This document shows positions 54,231 to 64,000 of a stretch of DNA of 64,000 nucleotides, piece after piece (within the stretch, counting starts at the first letter, position 1; each line of letters opens with the position of its first letter). The DNA is from Metabacillus dongyingensis (lineage in GTDB: Bacteria; Bacillota; Bacilli; Bacillales; Bacillaceae), in contig NZ_CP082944.1 in NCBI RefSeq assembly GCF_019933155.2, positions 3,226,001-3,290,000 of the forward strand, read 5' to 3'. The position numbers were made by a program, and so were the translations under genes. Below the pieces are notes generated by a model, which was not told the origin of the DNA, did no database searches, and saw only the letters and a list, made by a program, of their open reading frames with translations.

Positions 54231-54530
54231 ATGACCGAATTTCCTGTAATTCACACAAATGTTTGGGATGCAATCGTGGCGGTACCCGCAGTTTTGATCC
54301 TAACTCAAATTTTAAAGCTCTATTTCCATATTCCTGGAAGATACGTTCCCAGTCTTGCCGGATTGCTGGGAATGGGAATCTCCATTTTCATCAGCCATCC
54401 GCATCACTTATCTTCAGGAATTTTTATGGGTTTTTTTTACGGCAGTGCAGCAGTTGGTACCTATTCTTCGCTTAAGACTTCGATCTTGGCTTACCGCGGG
54501 CGATCAAAGTATGGTGATAAATCAACATAA
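54231..54530 (+). CDS. Small membrane protein (99 aa)
   Basis: ATG 54231 follows AGAAGGATGAG. Three hydrophobic segments (about 12-32, 38-56, 62-82) and a basic tail (AYRGRSKYGDKS). The pattern resembles phage-holin-like or small Bacillus membrane proteins; no family is certain. Confidence 0.6.
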   Translation: MTEFPVIHTNVWDAIVAVPAVLILTQILKLYFHIPGRYVPSLAGLLGMGISIFISHPHHLSSGIFMGFFYGSAAVGTYSSLKTSILAYRGRSKYGDKST

Positions 54531-54532
54531 AA

Positions 54533-54556
54533 AAAACTGCCATTATGGCAGCGAAT
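54533..54556 (-). terminator. Terminator of the 28-aa membrane peptide gene
   Basis: Stem CTGCCAT/ATGGCAG followed by T8 on the minus strand, four bases past the stop; supports the tiny gene. Confidence 0.7.
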
Positions 54557-54560
54557 ATAT

Positions 54561-54647
54561 TTAAGAAGCAGTATTTACCTTTTTAAGTATGTAACCAATT
54601 AATGCGCTGTAGACTAAGACGGTACCTAATAGAAATAACATTGTCAT
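54561..54647 (-). CDS. Tiny single-span membrane peptide (28 aa)
   Basis: ATG 54647; product TMLFLLGTVLVYSALIGYIL followed by KKVNTAS: one hydrophobic segment and a basic end. A terminator follows at once. The ribosome site (AAAAGG) is rather far. Function unknown; similar in kind to the 25-residue peptide at 19406. Confidence 0.5.
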   Translation of the reverse strand: MTMLFLLGTVLVYSALIGYILKKVNTAS

Positions 54648-54720
54648 TGTCTCACACAACCTTTTCACTGAGAATGATTCTTAAAATCAGTGTAGCACTA
54701 ATGAAAATCATTTTCAACAA

Positions 54721-54823
54721 GAAAAAAGGAACCGACTGTTCAGACTCGGGCAGACAGATAAGAATTCTACCGAAAAGTCCGGGTAAGAAAGTCCCGAAAG
54801 AGACCTCATGGTTCCTCTTTTCC
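54721..54823. repeat. Dispersed repeat copy overlapping the end of ypbQ
   Basis: Ends GAAAA..GGAACC (54721-54733) and GGTTCC..TTTTC (54810-54822) are inverted; the core has CAGACTCGGGCAGACAGATA and GAAAAGTCCGGGT, shared with copies at 56668, 56791 and 61413. The right end encodes the last codons of ypbQ. Confidence 0.75.
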
Positions 54824-55366
54824 AGGAATAAACCTTCTTTTATTTAAAAACGACTTCTTATAATCCGTATGCTGCATCAGTGCTTTTTCTTCTTCTCGAA
54901 TCCGGATGGTCAAAACTGCGGCATTGAGAACTGTGAAAAGAATGGCAGTAGCGTAAGCTTGAAAAAAAATTGGCAGAAAAAGAATTTCAACAGCTACAAC
55001 TAAATAATTTGGATGCCTCATAAACCTGTATGGACCTTTTGCAACGACTTCAAGGTCCGGGACGATAATGATCTTTGTATTCCAAAAAGCCCCTAAACTG
55101 ACGACCGCCCAGTACCTGATTATCTGAGTAATTAAAATAACCGGCAGGATCATCATCCAAAGCGGTGATACTTCTTTATTAAAGACAATTACTTCTAGTG
55201 TGAATGAAAGCAGAAACAGCAGATGAACGGCTACAATCAGCGGATAATGTTCCCTGCCGTGCTCTTTTCCTCCCATGCTTTTCATGTGTGCTTCGTTTCT
55301 CCTGGCAATAAATAATTCAGAGACTCTTTGAACAATGATAATAATAAGGAAGAAATAAAAAATCAT
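54806..55366 (-). CDS. ypbQ: YpbQ/BpsB, isoprenylcysteine-methyltransferase-like alkylpyrone O-methyltransferase
   Basis: ATG 55366 overlaps the bcsA stop (ATGA) and gives 186 residues; a start at 55381 is less likely. Four to five transmembrane segments and the ICMT signature GPYRFMRHPNYLVVAVEI near the C-terminus. In B. subtilis it methylates the alkylpyrone made by BcsA. The last four codons come from a repeat element. Confidence 0.85.
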   Translation of the reverse strand: MIFYFFLIIIIVQRVSELFIARRNEAHMKSMGGKEHGREHYPLIVAVHLLFLLSFTLEVIVFNKEVSPLWMMILPVILITQIIRYWAVVSLGAFWNTKIIIVPDLEVVAKGPYRFMRHPNYLVVAVEILFLPIFFQAYATAILFTVLNAAVLTIRIREEEKALMQHTDYKKSFLNKRRFIPGKEEP

Positions 55367-56463
55367 ACAGCTGTCTTCCATTCAACTAGTAAAAGCTCGG
55401 AGCAAAATCCTGGCCCGAGGGCTGCAATTATGCCTAAATCCGATTCCGCAGCAATCCGGCTGTTTAAGTATTCTTCCATTACGTACATAACTGTGGCAGA
55501 TGACATATTTCCATGATTTTTCAGAACTTTTTTGGAAACTTGGAGCTGTTCATCGGCAAATCCAAGGCTTGATTGATAGGCTTGAAGCACTTTCTTCCCG
55601 CCTGGATGTGCTAGAAAATGTTTAATTTGCTTAAGCGGAATGTTTTCTTCTTGCAGGTAGTCTGCAACGGTCTGTTTTAGCCAGTTTTTAATAATACTCG
55701 GTATATCCCTGGAGAAAATGACGTAAAATCCGTTATTTTTAATATCCCATCCCATGACGTCTTCAGAATCCTTCATAAAGGTTGAGCGCGTAGAGAGTGT
55801 ATTAGGGACAGTTTTAAGCGAAGAAAGCTCTTTTATCTTAATTCCTTCTCCTGCAAGCAGCGTACATGCTACACCATCTGCAAACAAAGAAGTGCCAATG
55901 AAGTTGCTTTTCGATAAATCATCATGCTGAAAAGTCAGGCTGCACAGTTCCACACAAACGACAATCACTTTAGCAAACGGATAGGCTTTGCAGTAGTCAT
56001 GAGCTCTGGACAGACCTGATGCTCCTCCTGCGCAGCCAAGACCCCAGATAGGCACCCTTTTTGTTGAATCCTTAAAAGGCAATTGATTCATTATTTTAGC
56101 ATCAATGCTCGGAGTCGAAATGCCTGTGCTTGAAATAAAGAATATCGCATCAATTTCTTCGCAGCCAATGTCTCTTTTTAAAAATTGTTTTGCAGTTAAG
56201 CAGTTGACTATCGCTTCTGTTCCAAGTGTAACCGCTGCTTCAATATACGTATTATTTTTATCCTCAAAAGAATGTTTAGAAGTATACCAGTCCATATTTT
56301 TCACGAACTGTCTGCTTTCAATGTCCCCATTTTTAAAAGCAGGCAGCAGTCTATTAATGTCTTTAAACGTTCCTTCAAATAGTTCCTTTGCGAATTCAAC
56401 GGTCGCATCCTGGGGCATTTGATTCGGCGGTATACTTTTTCCTACCGACAAGATATATGCCAT
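55363..56463 (-). CDS. bcsA: BcsA/BpsA type III polyketide synthase
   Basis: The 366-residue thiolase-fold enzyme has the Cys-His-Asn triad: Cys in WGLGCAGGASGLSRA, His in FLAHPGGKKVL and Asn in KNHGNMSSATVM. It condenses long-chain acyl-CoA with malonyl-CoA into alkylpyrones, methylated by the coupled YpbQ. Location matches B. subtilis. Confidence 0.93.
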   Translation of the reverse strand: MAYILSVGKSIPPNQMPQDATVEFAKELFEGTFKDINRLLPAFKNGDIESRQFVKNMDWYTSKHSFEDKNNTYIEAAVTLGTEAIVNCLTAKQFLKRDIGCEEIDAIFFISSTGISTPSIDAKIMNQLPFKDSTKRVPIWGLGCAGGASGLSRAHDYCKAYPFAKVIVVCVELCSLTFQHDDLSKSNFIGTSLFADGVACTLLAGEGIKIKELSSLKTVPNTLSTRSTFMKDSEDVMGWDIKNNGFYVIFSRDIPSIIKNWLKQTVADYLQEENIPLKQIKHFLAHPGGKKVLQAYQSSLGFADEQLQVSKKVLKNHGNMSSATVMYVMEEYLNSRIAAESDLGIIAALGPGFCSELLLVEWKTAV

Positions 56464-56547
56464 AAATACACCTCATTTTTCACCTAATAAGGGTACTTTT
56501 TCCATTTAGTATGAATTTTATGTAGGACTTTCCGGTGAACAAAAAAA

Positions 56548-56574
56548 AGCTCTTCCCGTTAAATGGGAAAAGCA
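56548..56574 (-). terminator. Terminator-like hairpin upstream of bcsA
   Basis: Stem GCTTTTCCC/GGGAAGAGC followed by T8 on minus; probably ends transcripts from the GNAT gene. Confidence 0.6.
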
Positions 56575-56667
56575 ACGTTTTAAAGGAGTTGTTGTTGTGC
56601 TCTTTTATTATAACCTTAAAATCCTGTTTGAAAAGAAAAGATTGAATGGGAATTAATGTATGTTAAC

Positions 56668-56878
56668 AAGAAAAGCGGAACCGACTGGGCAGCCCCGACA
56701 GACAGATAAGAATTCACCCGAAAAGTCCGGGTTTGACTTTCCTGAGGGAATTTGTTCTGGCCGAGGGGCTAGGAGGTGGAGCTGGACAACAAGAAAAGCG
56801 GAACCGGCTGGGCAGACTCGGGCAGACAGATAAGAGTTTACCTGAAAAGTCCGTGTTCTGACCGAGGAGTGGGGACTA
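56668..56878. repeat. Two dispersed repeat copies head to tail
   Basis: Copy 1 starts at 56668 and copy 2 at 56791, each with AAGAAAAGCGGAACCG, GGCAGACAGATAAGA and GAAAAGTCCG. Copy 1 also has GGCCGAGGGGCTAGG and GGAGCTGGACA at its end; copy 2 is shorter. Confidence 0.8.
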
Positions 56879-56907
56879 CATATAAATACGCAAACTTTTA
56901 TACTTTC

Positions 56908-57450
56908 CTATGCTGTAAAAAAATAGGCCATATGAATTTCATCATCAAACTTTCCATTTAGAATTACCTGATCACGCTGAATTCCTTCACTAACAAAACC
57001 ATATTTTTGATACAGCTTCAGTGCAATTTCATTAGATGCAAAAACAGTTAAGCACAGTTTATGGAGATTGTTTGTTTTGCACCACTCAAGCGTAGCACTC
57101 ATCAGTTCTTTGCCAATGCCAAGTCCTTGAGCAGAATCTGAAAGCCACGTCCGGAAAAGTCCTGTATGCTTTTTCATCTCCAATTCACCGCGGATGACTC
57201 TAGCAATGCCGACAATTTTACCTTTTAGTTCAACACCTAAGTAAAGGTTGTTGTTTTCTCTCATTTCGGAAATAAAGTCCACTTCTTCCTGAATAGACCT
57301 CGGTCGTTCTTTTTGTATGTACGTCCCGGAATCAATAATGCTTTTTACGGCTTGGATAATATCTTCCGCATCTTCTTCTCTTATCGGACGCAAAGTCACC
57401 TGTTCACCGTTCTTTGCTGTAAATACTGTTTTAATCTCTTGAGTAATCAT
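56908..57450 (-). CDS. GNAT-family N-acetyltransferase
   Basis: ATG 57450 is preceded by AAGGAG; upstream in-frame starts are not. The 180-residue product has acetyl-CoA motif A (LSDSAQGLGIGKELMSATLEW) and motif B (FASNEIALKLYQKYGFVSEG), ending with DEIHMAYF. It resembles SpeG/YkkB-type acetyltransferases; acceptor unknown. Confidence 0.82.
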   Translation of the reverse strand: MITQEIKTVFTAKNGEQVTLRPIREEDAEDIIQAVKSIIDSGTYIQKERPRSIQEEVDFISEMRENNNLYLGVELKGKIVGIARVIRGELEMKKHTGLFRTWLSDSAQGLGIGKELMSATLEWCKTNNLHKLCLTVFASNEIALKLYQKYGFVSEGIQRDQVILNGKFDDEIHMAYFFTA

Positions 57451-57526
57451 GATGTTCAGCTCCTTCGGTTTAGTATATCTCAGAGACCTAAGAAGTAACA
57501 CATTATACATCTTGATTCTCATTTTT

Positions 57527-58180
57527 TCAAAGCATAAGTCTGCCAGATTGGCGCAAATATGCTTCAACTTCTTTAAAATTGTTTACACCAACATATTTGA
57601 TTCCCTTTTCTTCTAACAGCCCGCAAAGGGAATCCTTGGCGAAGGTTGTATCCGCATATGCAGCAGGGTGAGAGTCAGGTTCGCTGTCTCCAAAGAAATA
57701 AACGGTTTCATATTTTTCCTTCAGCTTTAAAATTACTTTCGATTTATCAATGCCGTATCGCTCTGAATATTTCCAGTCTTCTTTGTCAATTTTCAAATGG
57801 ATATTCCTGCCGTGGTAATATCCCTCATTCGAAAAAATTTCTACATCCAGAGCACCAATATCATCAAGAATATGCCGTATGTAGTAATCTGTACCTGCAC
57901 TTAAAATGAAAAAATCTCCCCCATTTTTTTGAACAAGTTGGATAAATTGTCCAATATGCTCATCCATAGGCATCGTCAGGATCGATTTTATAAGCTGCTC
58001 TTCCTCTTCATGGATTGAGGTGAAAACATGGCTTAAAAAATCAATGTCGAGCATCTGCCCAGCCTTCCATTTTTTATATAGATCATCACCCTCTGGAAAG
58101 TAATTTTCTATGACATGATTATAAAAATCTTTCTTGGAGATGGTGCCGTCAAAATCTGATACAAAAGCCCACTTTTTCAT
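57527..58180 (-). CDS. HAD-IB phosphatase, MtnX-like
   Basis: The 217-residue product has HAD motif I SDFDGTISKKD, motif II LSAGTD, and motif III-IV FFGDSEPDSHPA. Closest remembered family is MtnX of the methionine salvage pathway, but no other mtn genes are near, so the substrate may differ. It lies upstream of the GNAT gene on the same strand. Confidence 0.78.
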   Translation of the reverse strand: MKKWAFVSDFDGTISKKDFYNHVIENYFPEGDDLYKKWKAGQMLDIDFLSHVFTSIHEEEEQLIKSILTMPMDEHIGQFIQLVQKNGGDFFILSAGTDYYIRHILDDIGALDVEIFSNEGYYHGRNIHLKIDKEDWKYSERYGIDKSKVILKLKEKYETVYFFGDSEPDSHPAAYADTTFAKDSLCGLLEEKGIKYVGVNNFKEVEAYLRQSGRLML

Positions 58181-58281
58181 TGAATTGACCTCCTGAGATT
58201 AATTTTCAATATTTGGATATATACAGGGAGTATTCTCATATGATGTAGTAATTGTTTTTTATTATTACATCAAAGGGGATG

Positions 58282-59043
58282 CACATGAAAAAAATACTCG
58301 TTATTTTCACCTTGGCGCTGATTATGTTTTTTGGCGCGGGAATCAGCAAAAGCTATGCAGCTGGAAATGATTTTATCATCATCAACAAATCAAAAAATCA
58401 GCTAGCCTACTATCAAAACAGCAAATTAAAAAGCGTATTCAGAGTAGCTACAGGCAGGCAGCCTTCCTACACCCCGGAAGGAAAGTTTAAAATTGTCAGC
58501 AAAATTGTCAACAGACCTTATTACAAAAAAGGCATTCCAGGAGGCGATCCCCGCAATCCGCTGGGTAACCGCTGGCTTGGAATCAATGCCAGAGGAACTT
58601 GGGGCACTACTTATGCTATTCACGGCAATAACAATCCAAATTCAATCGGACAATACATCAGTGATGGATGCATCCGTATGTATGACAGCGAAGTTGAGTG
58701 GCTTTACAGCCAGGTGAAAATGAACACACCTGTAATTATCACCACTTCAGGCAAAACATTCGATTCAATTGCGCTTTCAAATGGCTACAAAGTCAGCGGA
58801 AGCAAAGGAGTCCCTTCTAAACCAGCTGCATCTTCCGGCCAAAATCTAAAAAAAGGCAGCCGGGGCAGCGAAGTAAAGCAGCTTCAGCAGCTATTGACAT
58901 CAAAGGGCTTTAATACAAAGGGCATTGATGGAATTTTTGGAAACAATACTGATAAAGCGGTCAGATCATTCCAAAAGAGCAAAAAGCTTGTTGTTGATGG
59001 AATTGTCGGCCCTGCGACTAAAAAAGCACTTAGTATGTATTAA
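58282..59043 (+). CDS. Secreted L,D-transpeptidase (YkuD) with peptidoglycan-binding domain
   Basis: ATG 58282 follows AAAGGGG. Signal peptide ends near SYA-AG (about 27). YkuD domain (about 27-150) has the active-site HGNNNPNSIG and SDGCIRM with the catalytic Cys. After a Ser/Pro linker, a PG_binding_1 domain fills about 190-252 (LKKGSRGSEVKQLQQLL). It crosslinks or modifies peptidoglycan, possibly in the spore. Confidence 0.92.
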   Translation, partial: HMKKILVIFTLALIMFFGAGISKSYAAGNDFIIINKSKNQLAYYQNSKLKSVFRVATGRQPSYTPEGKFKIVSKIVNRPYYKKGIPGGDPRNPLGNRWLGINARGTWGTTYAIHGNNNPNSIGQYISDGCIRMYDSEVEWLYSQVKMNTPVIITTSGKTFDSIALSNGYKVSGSKGVPSKPAASSGQNLKKGSRGSEVKQLQQLLTSKGFNTKGIDGIFGNNTDKAVRSFQKSKKLVVDGIVGPATKKALSMY

Positions 59044-59048
59044 TAGAT

Positions 59049-59087
59049 TATGAAAGCCCTAAAATTCATTTTTAGGGCTTTTTTCAT
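59049..59087. terminator. Terminator of the L,D-transpeptidase gene
   Basis: Stem AAAGCCCTAAAA/TTTTTAGGGCTTT with T-run. Confidence 0.85.
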
Positions 59088-59368
59088 GATATCTCCATCA
59101 ATTCGAGATGAAAGTCACCTGTTGCATCTTTTTCATATAAATTTGTCAGCGAGGCCGTGTAATTAGTGATGGTTCCTTTAAAAGAAAGATTTCGATCAGG
59201 AATATCCACATCAAATGTCTGATTATATAGCAGGGTCGTAATGGCATGATAGTTTTCAGAGTGAACTTTAAAGTCCATTGTTACTTTCTGTGCGCCGTTT
59301 TTGGCAGCCTCTTCTTTTAAAAAATAGGGATTGATCTCAGTTTGATTTAAGAAAACCGAATAGGTCAT
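59084..59368 (-). CDS. ykvR: YkvR-like DUF3219 protein (94 aa)
   Basis: Soluble, beta-rich: VFLNQTEINPYFLKEE, DFKVHSENYHAITTLLY, GTITNYTASLTNLYEKD. This fits DUF3219 (YkvR) from memory. Function unknown. Confidence 0.65.
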   Translation of the reverse strand: MTYSVFLNQTEINPYFLKEEAAKNGAQKVTMDFKVHSENYHAITTLLYNQTFDVDIPDRNLSFKGTITNYTASLTNLYEKDATGDFHLELMEIS

Positions 59369-59451
59369 TTCTCCGCATCTCCTGTAAGTTGATAGGGGAA
59401 TGGTAACATGACTGGGTTAATAATACCAAGAATACAGCTCGGTATATAAAT

Positions 59452-59481
59452 AAAAAAACCTCGCATTTTATTGCGAGGGGG
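59452..59481 (-). terminator. Terminator of xpt-pbuX
   Basis: Stem CCTCGCA/TGCGAGG followed by T7 on minus, nine bases past the pbuX stop. Confidence 0.85.
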
Positions 59482-59489
59482 CCAAACTA

Positions 59490-61531
<2,042 letters not shown>

Positions 61532-61561
61532 AATGCGCTAATTTAATGTTCCTTAAAACAA

Positions 61562-61600
61562 AAAACGGCATTGCCTCACATAGAGTGAGGCAATGCCGCT
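61562..61600 (-). terminator. Terminator of the xpt guanine riboswitch
   Basis: Perfect 14-base stem CGGCATTGCCTCAC/GTGAGGCAATGCCG followed by T-run on the minus strand. Its upstream arm (CCTCACTC on minus) can pair with GAGTGAG of the P1 3' strand, the antiterminator. Confidence 0.88.
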
Positions 61601-61663
61601 ATATCCGGAAAAAAGAAAAGAAGTTCCCTATAAGGACCTTTTTCGAATAGAAACAACACTGCT

Positions 61664-61734
61664 CACTCATAGTCAGATGATTTACGGTCATCCGGTAGAA
61701 ACTTGCAGGCCATATCCCTGCGATTATATGAGTG
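61664..61734 (-). ncRNA. Purine (guanine) riboswitch aptamer
   Basis: Minus strand: P1 CACTCAT/ATGAGTG, core TATAATCGCAGGGATATGG, loop 2, TTTCTACCGG, loop 3 and TGACTATG. The specifier position is C (GACTATG), giving guanine/hypoxanthine sensing. Near-identical to B. subtilis xpt. Binding of ligand stabilises P1 and so the downstream terminator. Confidence 0.95.
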
Positions 61735-61755
61735 CTCGTTTATTTGATTAGTTGC

Positions 61756-61784
61756 ATTATAACAAGGATTTTATAGTATGTGAA
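61756..61784 (-). promoter_or_regulatory. Sigma-A promoter of xpt-pbuX
   Basis: Minus strand TTCACA (61784-61779), 17-base spacer, TATAAT (61761-61756); transcription starts near 61749, just before the aptamer. Confidence 0.8.
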
Positions 61785-61798
61785 GTACTTTTCCGGAG

Positions 61799-61845
61799 AA
61801 AATACGAATAATAGCACCGAAAAAGTTTTTAATTATTCGTATTTT
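61799..61845 (-). promoter_or_regulatory. PurR operator (two inverted PurBoxes)
   Basis: AAATACGAATAAT and its inverse ATTATTCGTATTT, 19 bases apart, upstream of the -35. They fit the CGAA-containing PurBox pair bound by Bacillus PurR, which is released by PRPP. Confidence 0.75.
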
Positions 61846-61924
61846 CAAACAAGTTAGATATGATTTGGTTATGATCTATTTATGATTTTGTGTAACTCAT
61901 CTTCCAGGAAACACCATATTAATC

Positions 61925-62170
61925 TTACTTCTCACTGACTGAAGAGGCTGCAAGCGGCATTAATACGCTGCATCCTTTTAATAGTTTTTCAAAGGCGTAA
62001 CAAGCAACAAAAAGGAAATTGCCGGTGTAAAAAAAAACATGCTGGACGATGCTGTCGATACACATGATTTCCTGCCCTTTTAAAGTATACAATGCTTGCA
62101 GGACAGATCCGTTTTCATGATGATGGATGCTGTTTATCTTTCCTTCAAAAATAGATACATAATCATTCAT
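61925..62170 (-). CDS. Unrecognised small protein (about 81 aa)
   Basis: The frame is open from 62257, but that end lies in the ypwA terminator, so ATG 62170 (MNDYVSIFEGKINSIHHHEN) is preferred; its ribosome site (AGAGG) is too close. The middle carries a hydrophobic stretch (HVFFYTGNFLFVACYAFEKL). No family recognised; start uncertain. Confidence 0.45.
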   Translation of the reverse strand: MNDYVSIFEGKINSIHHHENGSVLQALYTLKGQEIMCIDSIVQHVFFYTGNFLFVACYAFEKLLKGCSVLMPLAASSVSEK

Positions 62171-62241
62171 CGCCTCTTCAGTTTTTCTGAAAACATAAGA
62201 AACGGCATCACTTTTTGTTGATTCAGTCCATTCTCTCCTTA

Positions 62242-62283
62242 AATAGAAAGACCGCACCTCTATACTGTGCGGTCTTTCTATTT
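62242..62283. terminator. Terminator of ypwA
   Basis: Perfect 15-base stem ATAGAAAGACCGCAC/GTGCGGTCTTTCTAT with T-rich flanks on both sides. Confidence 0.88.
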
Positions 62284-63800
62284 TATTTTGCAGCCTCTAA
62301 TTGGTAAAGCTTTGCATATTTCGTTTCAAGATGCTCAATCAAATATTTGGCATTCAGGCCTTCACCTGTGACATCATGAAGGATTTCAAGCGGCTGTTTC
62401 ATTTTTCCATATTGATGGATGTTTTCAGTAAGCCAGTTTTTAATCGTGCCGAATTCTCCATTTTCAACAAGCTCATCAAAATTTGGAAGGTCTTTCAGCA
62501 TTGCATTTTTAAACTGCGCTGCATACATATATCCCAATGCATATGAAGGGAAATAGCCGAACATCCCGCCAGACCAGTGCACATCCTGAAGAACGCCTTC
62601 TCCGTCATTTGATGGTGTTACCCCTAAGTATTCCTCATATTTCTCATTCCAAATACGCGGAAGATCTTCAACTTCAATCTCGTCGTTAAATAAACCTTTT
62701 TCAATTTCATAACGGATCATGATATGAAGCGGATATGTCAACTCATCTGCTTCAATTCGAATAAGTGAAGGCTTAGATTCGTTTACGCCTCTATAAAAAT
62801 CCTCTAAAGAGACATCATCAAATTGACCTCCGGCATGCTGTTTCAAAGAATCATAGTAGCGATTCCAGAAGCCTGGATTTTTCCCTATGAATTTTTCATA
62901 GAAGAGTGACTGTGATTCATGAATTCCCATTGAAGTTCCGTCACACAGCAGCGTACCTTCAAGCTCTTCAGAAATATTCTGCTCATATAAGGCGTGCCCG
63001 CACTCATGAATGGTGCCAAATAACGCTGTGCGGAAATCCTTCTCTGCATACTTCGTTGTGACCCTTACGTCCCCGCGGTTTAAGCTGATTGCAAATGGAT
63101 GCACCGTTTCATCCAAACGGCCTGCTTCAAAATCATAGCCAAGCTCTTTTAAGAAAAATTCAGAGATTTGACGCTGTTTTTCTTTTGAGATCGGCTCATA
63201 TAAAAAACCCGTTTCAGGCTGATTAGGAGATTCTGTAATACTCTTTACGAGCGGAACAATGCGTTCCCTGAGCTCACCAAATACACGGTCAAGCACTTCC
63301 ACCGTTACACCAGGCTCATATTGATCCAAAAAAGTATCATATTTGTTTTCTTTATATCCCCAGTACTCAAGAAACTTTTTGTTTGTTTCAACAAGTTTCT
63401 TTAAATATGGTGCAAACAAGCTGAAGTCTGATTTATCTTTTGCTTCCTCCCATACGGATTCTGCTTTTGATTTAAGAATGACGTATTCCTTAAATTCATC
63501 CTGTGGAATCACTTTGCTTAGCTTGTATTCTTTCTCGCACTCCAGCGCTGCTTTATACGCAATTTCTGAAACTTCATCTTTCGCCTGTAAAACCTGATCA
63601 ATATATGATCTCATCTGATCAGACGTCGCCATTTGAAAAACTTCTGTAGACAGGACACCAATTGCCTGAGACCGCTGCTCAACAGCTTTCTTAGGCGCCC
63701 CTGTTCTAAGATCCCAGAACATGAGAGAAATTGCTTCATTATAGCTTTTCATTTTTTGAAGGTACTCTAAAAATTCTTTTTCAACGGATTGAATGGACAT
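62283..63800 (-). CDS. ypwA: M32-family metallocarboxypeptidase YpwA
   Basis: ATG 63800 is nine bases from GGGG; 505 residues (B. subtilis 501). Zinc motif GTIHECGHALYEQN (HExxH), then GIHESQSLFYEKFIG for the third ligand; DPNxR-type and HPFAISLNRGDVRVTTKY segments mark thermostable carboxypeptidase 1. It trims C-terminal residues of peptides in the cytoplasm. Confidence 0.93.
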   Translation of the reverse strand: MSIQSVEKEFLEYLQKMKSYNEAISLMFWDLRTGAPKKAVEQRSQAIGVLSTEVFQMATSDQMRSYIDQVLQAKDEVSEIAYKAALECEKEYKLSKVIPQDEFKEYVILKSKAESVWEEAKDKSDFSLFAPYLKKLVETNKKFLEYWGYKENKYDTFLDQYEPGVTVEVLDRVFGELRERIVPLVKSITESPNQPETGFLYEPISKEKQRQISEFFLKELGYDFEAGRLDETVHPFAISLNRGDVRVTTKYAEKDFRTALFGTIHECGHALYEQNISEELEGTLLCDGTSMGIHESQSLFYEKFIGKNPGFWNRYYDSLKQHAGGQFDDVSLEDFYRGVNESKPSLIRIEADELTYPLHIMIRYEIEKGLFNDEIEVEDLPRIWNEKYEEYLGVTPSNDGEGVLQDVHWSGGMFGYFPSYALGYMYAAQFKNAMLKDLPNFDELVENGEFGTIKNWLTENIHQYGKMKQPLEILHDVTGEGLNAKYLIEHLETKYAKLYQLEAAK

Positions 63801-63916
63801 ACTGCTCACCCCTTGATTTTTTATGTAAATAAATAGTAATAATTTTCTAACATTTTCAGATTAAATGATAGGAAAGGTTTTTGTCAATCATTTTTATCGA
63901 CTGGTTAGTCTGTTTT

Positions 63917-63960
63917 AAGAAAAGCGGAACCGACTGTTCAGACCCGAAAGAAACCGAATT
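63917..63960. repeat. Partial dispersed repeat copy
   Basis: AAGAAAAGCGGAACCGACTG and TTCAGACCCGAAAG match the start of the copies at 54721 and 56668; the rest diverges or is truncated near the right edge. Confidence 0.6.
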
Positions 63961-64000
63961 AGTTATTAAGCCAGGTTGCAAAATGAAGGGCATGAAGAAA

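Overview
The window is chromosomal DNA from a low-GC Gram-positive spore former of the Bacillaceae, probably a Bacillus or Metabacillus relative. The gene order follows, from memory, the Bacillus subtilis ypm-ilvA-ypl-dfrA-thyB-ypj-yph-ilvD-ypg-metA-ugtP-cspD-yp(z,e,d,c,b)-bcsA-pbuX-xpt-ypwA segment, and Shine-Dalgarno sites are strong throughout. No rRNA, tRNA, prophage, transposase or CRISPR array was seen, so this is backbone with small local insertions and several decaying genes.

Layout. 1-5.5 kb: a DUF4397 protein cut by the left edge, an acidic lipoprotein, a trypsin-like membrane protease next to a zinc-ribbon membrane protein, then ypmS-ypmR. 5.8-12 kb: two cupin genes (one OxdC/OxdD-like), ypmQ (Sco), a broken nucleoside hydrolase, a small membrane protein, degV, ypmP and ilvA. 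12.2-20 kb: remnants of small genes, yplP (degenerate AAA+), yplQ, the dfrA-thyB folate pair, a secreted lethal-factor-type peptidase, a TerC transporter, ypjP-ypjQ, two tiny genes and ypiP. 20.5-29 kb: brxA, ilvD, map, a methyltransferase, a long 52-bp tandem repeat array, ypgR, ypgQ, a second DegV protein and an amidohydrolase. 29-35 kb: the fhs-unknown-bsaA operon, metA, ugtP and a YfhP-like hydrolase. 35-45 kb: small genes, an orphan HPr, cspD, ypzA, ypeQ-ypeP (RNase H fold), a ypdP fragment, ypdQ, an EamA transporter with a duplicated junction, and ypcP. 45-54 kb: the dynA operon, a half-size Spo0M-like protein, khtTU, azoR behind an MhqR-like operator, and two more pseudogenes. 54-64 kb: the bcsA-ypbQ polyketide pair, GNAT and HAD enzymes, an L,D-transpeptidase, the guanine-riboswitch and PurR-controlled xpt-pbuX operon, and ypwA.

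How genes work together: dfrA/thyB and fhs serve one-carbon folate metabolism; ilvA and ilvD branched-chain amino acids; metA methionine; xpt/pbuX purine salvage; brxA, bsaA and azoR thiol, peroxide and quinone defence; khtTU potassium/proton exchange; ugtP, ypjQ and the L,D-transpeptidase the envelope; dynA membrane repair; the cupins and several tiny basic proteins may be spore components.

Most unusual items: a strictly phased 52-bp array carrying a 10-bp palindrome in each unit; a yplP with no ATG/GTG/TTG start and no GAFTGA or Walker B aspartate; a 74-bp tandem duplication that places a 24-residue coupled mini-ORF between ypdQ and the EamA gene; a dispersed repeat family, one copy of which sits in the xpt leader; and five genes caught in decay by single-base frameshifts or nonsense changes. 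Assignments come from reading the sequence and remembered families; no searches were run.
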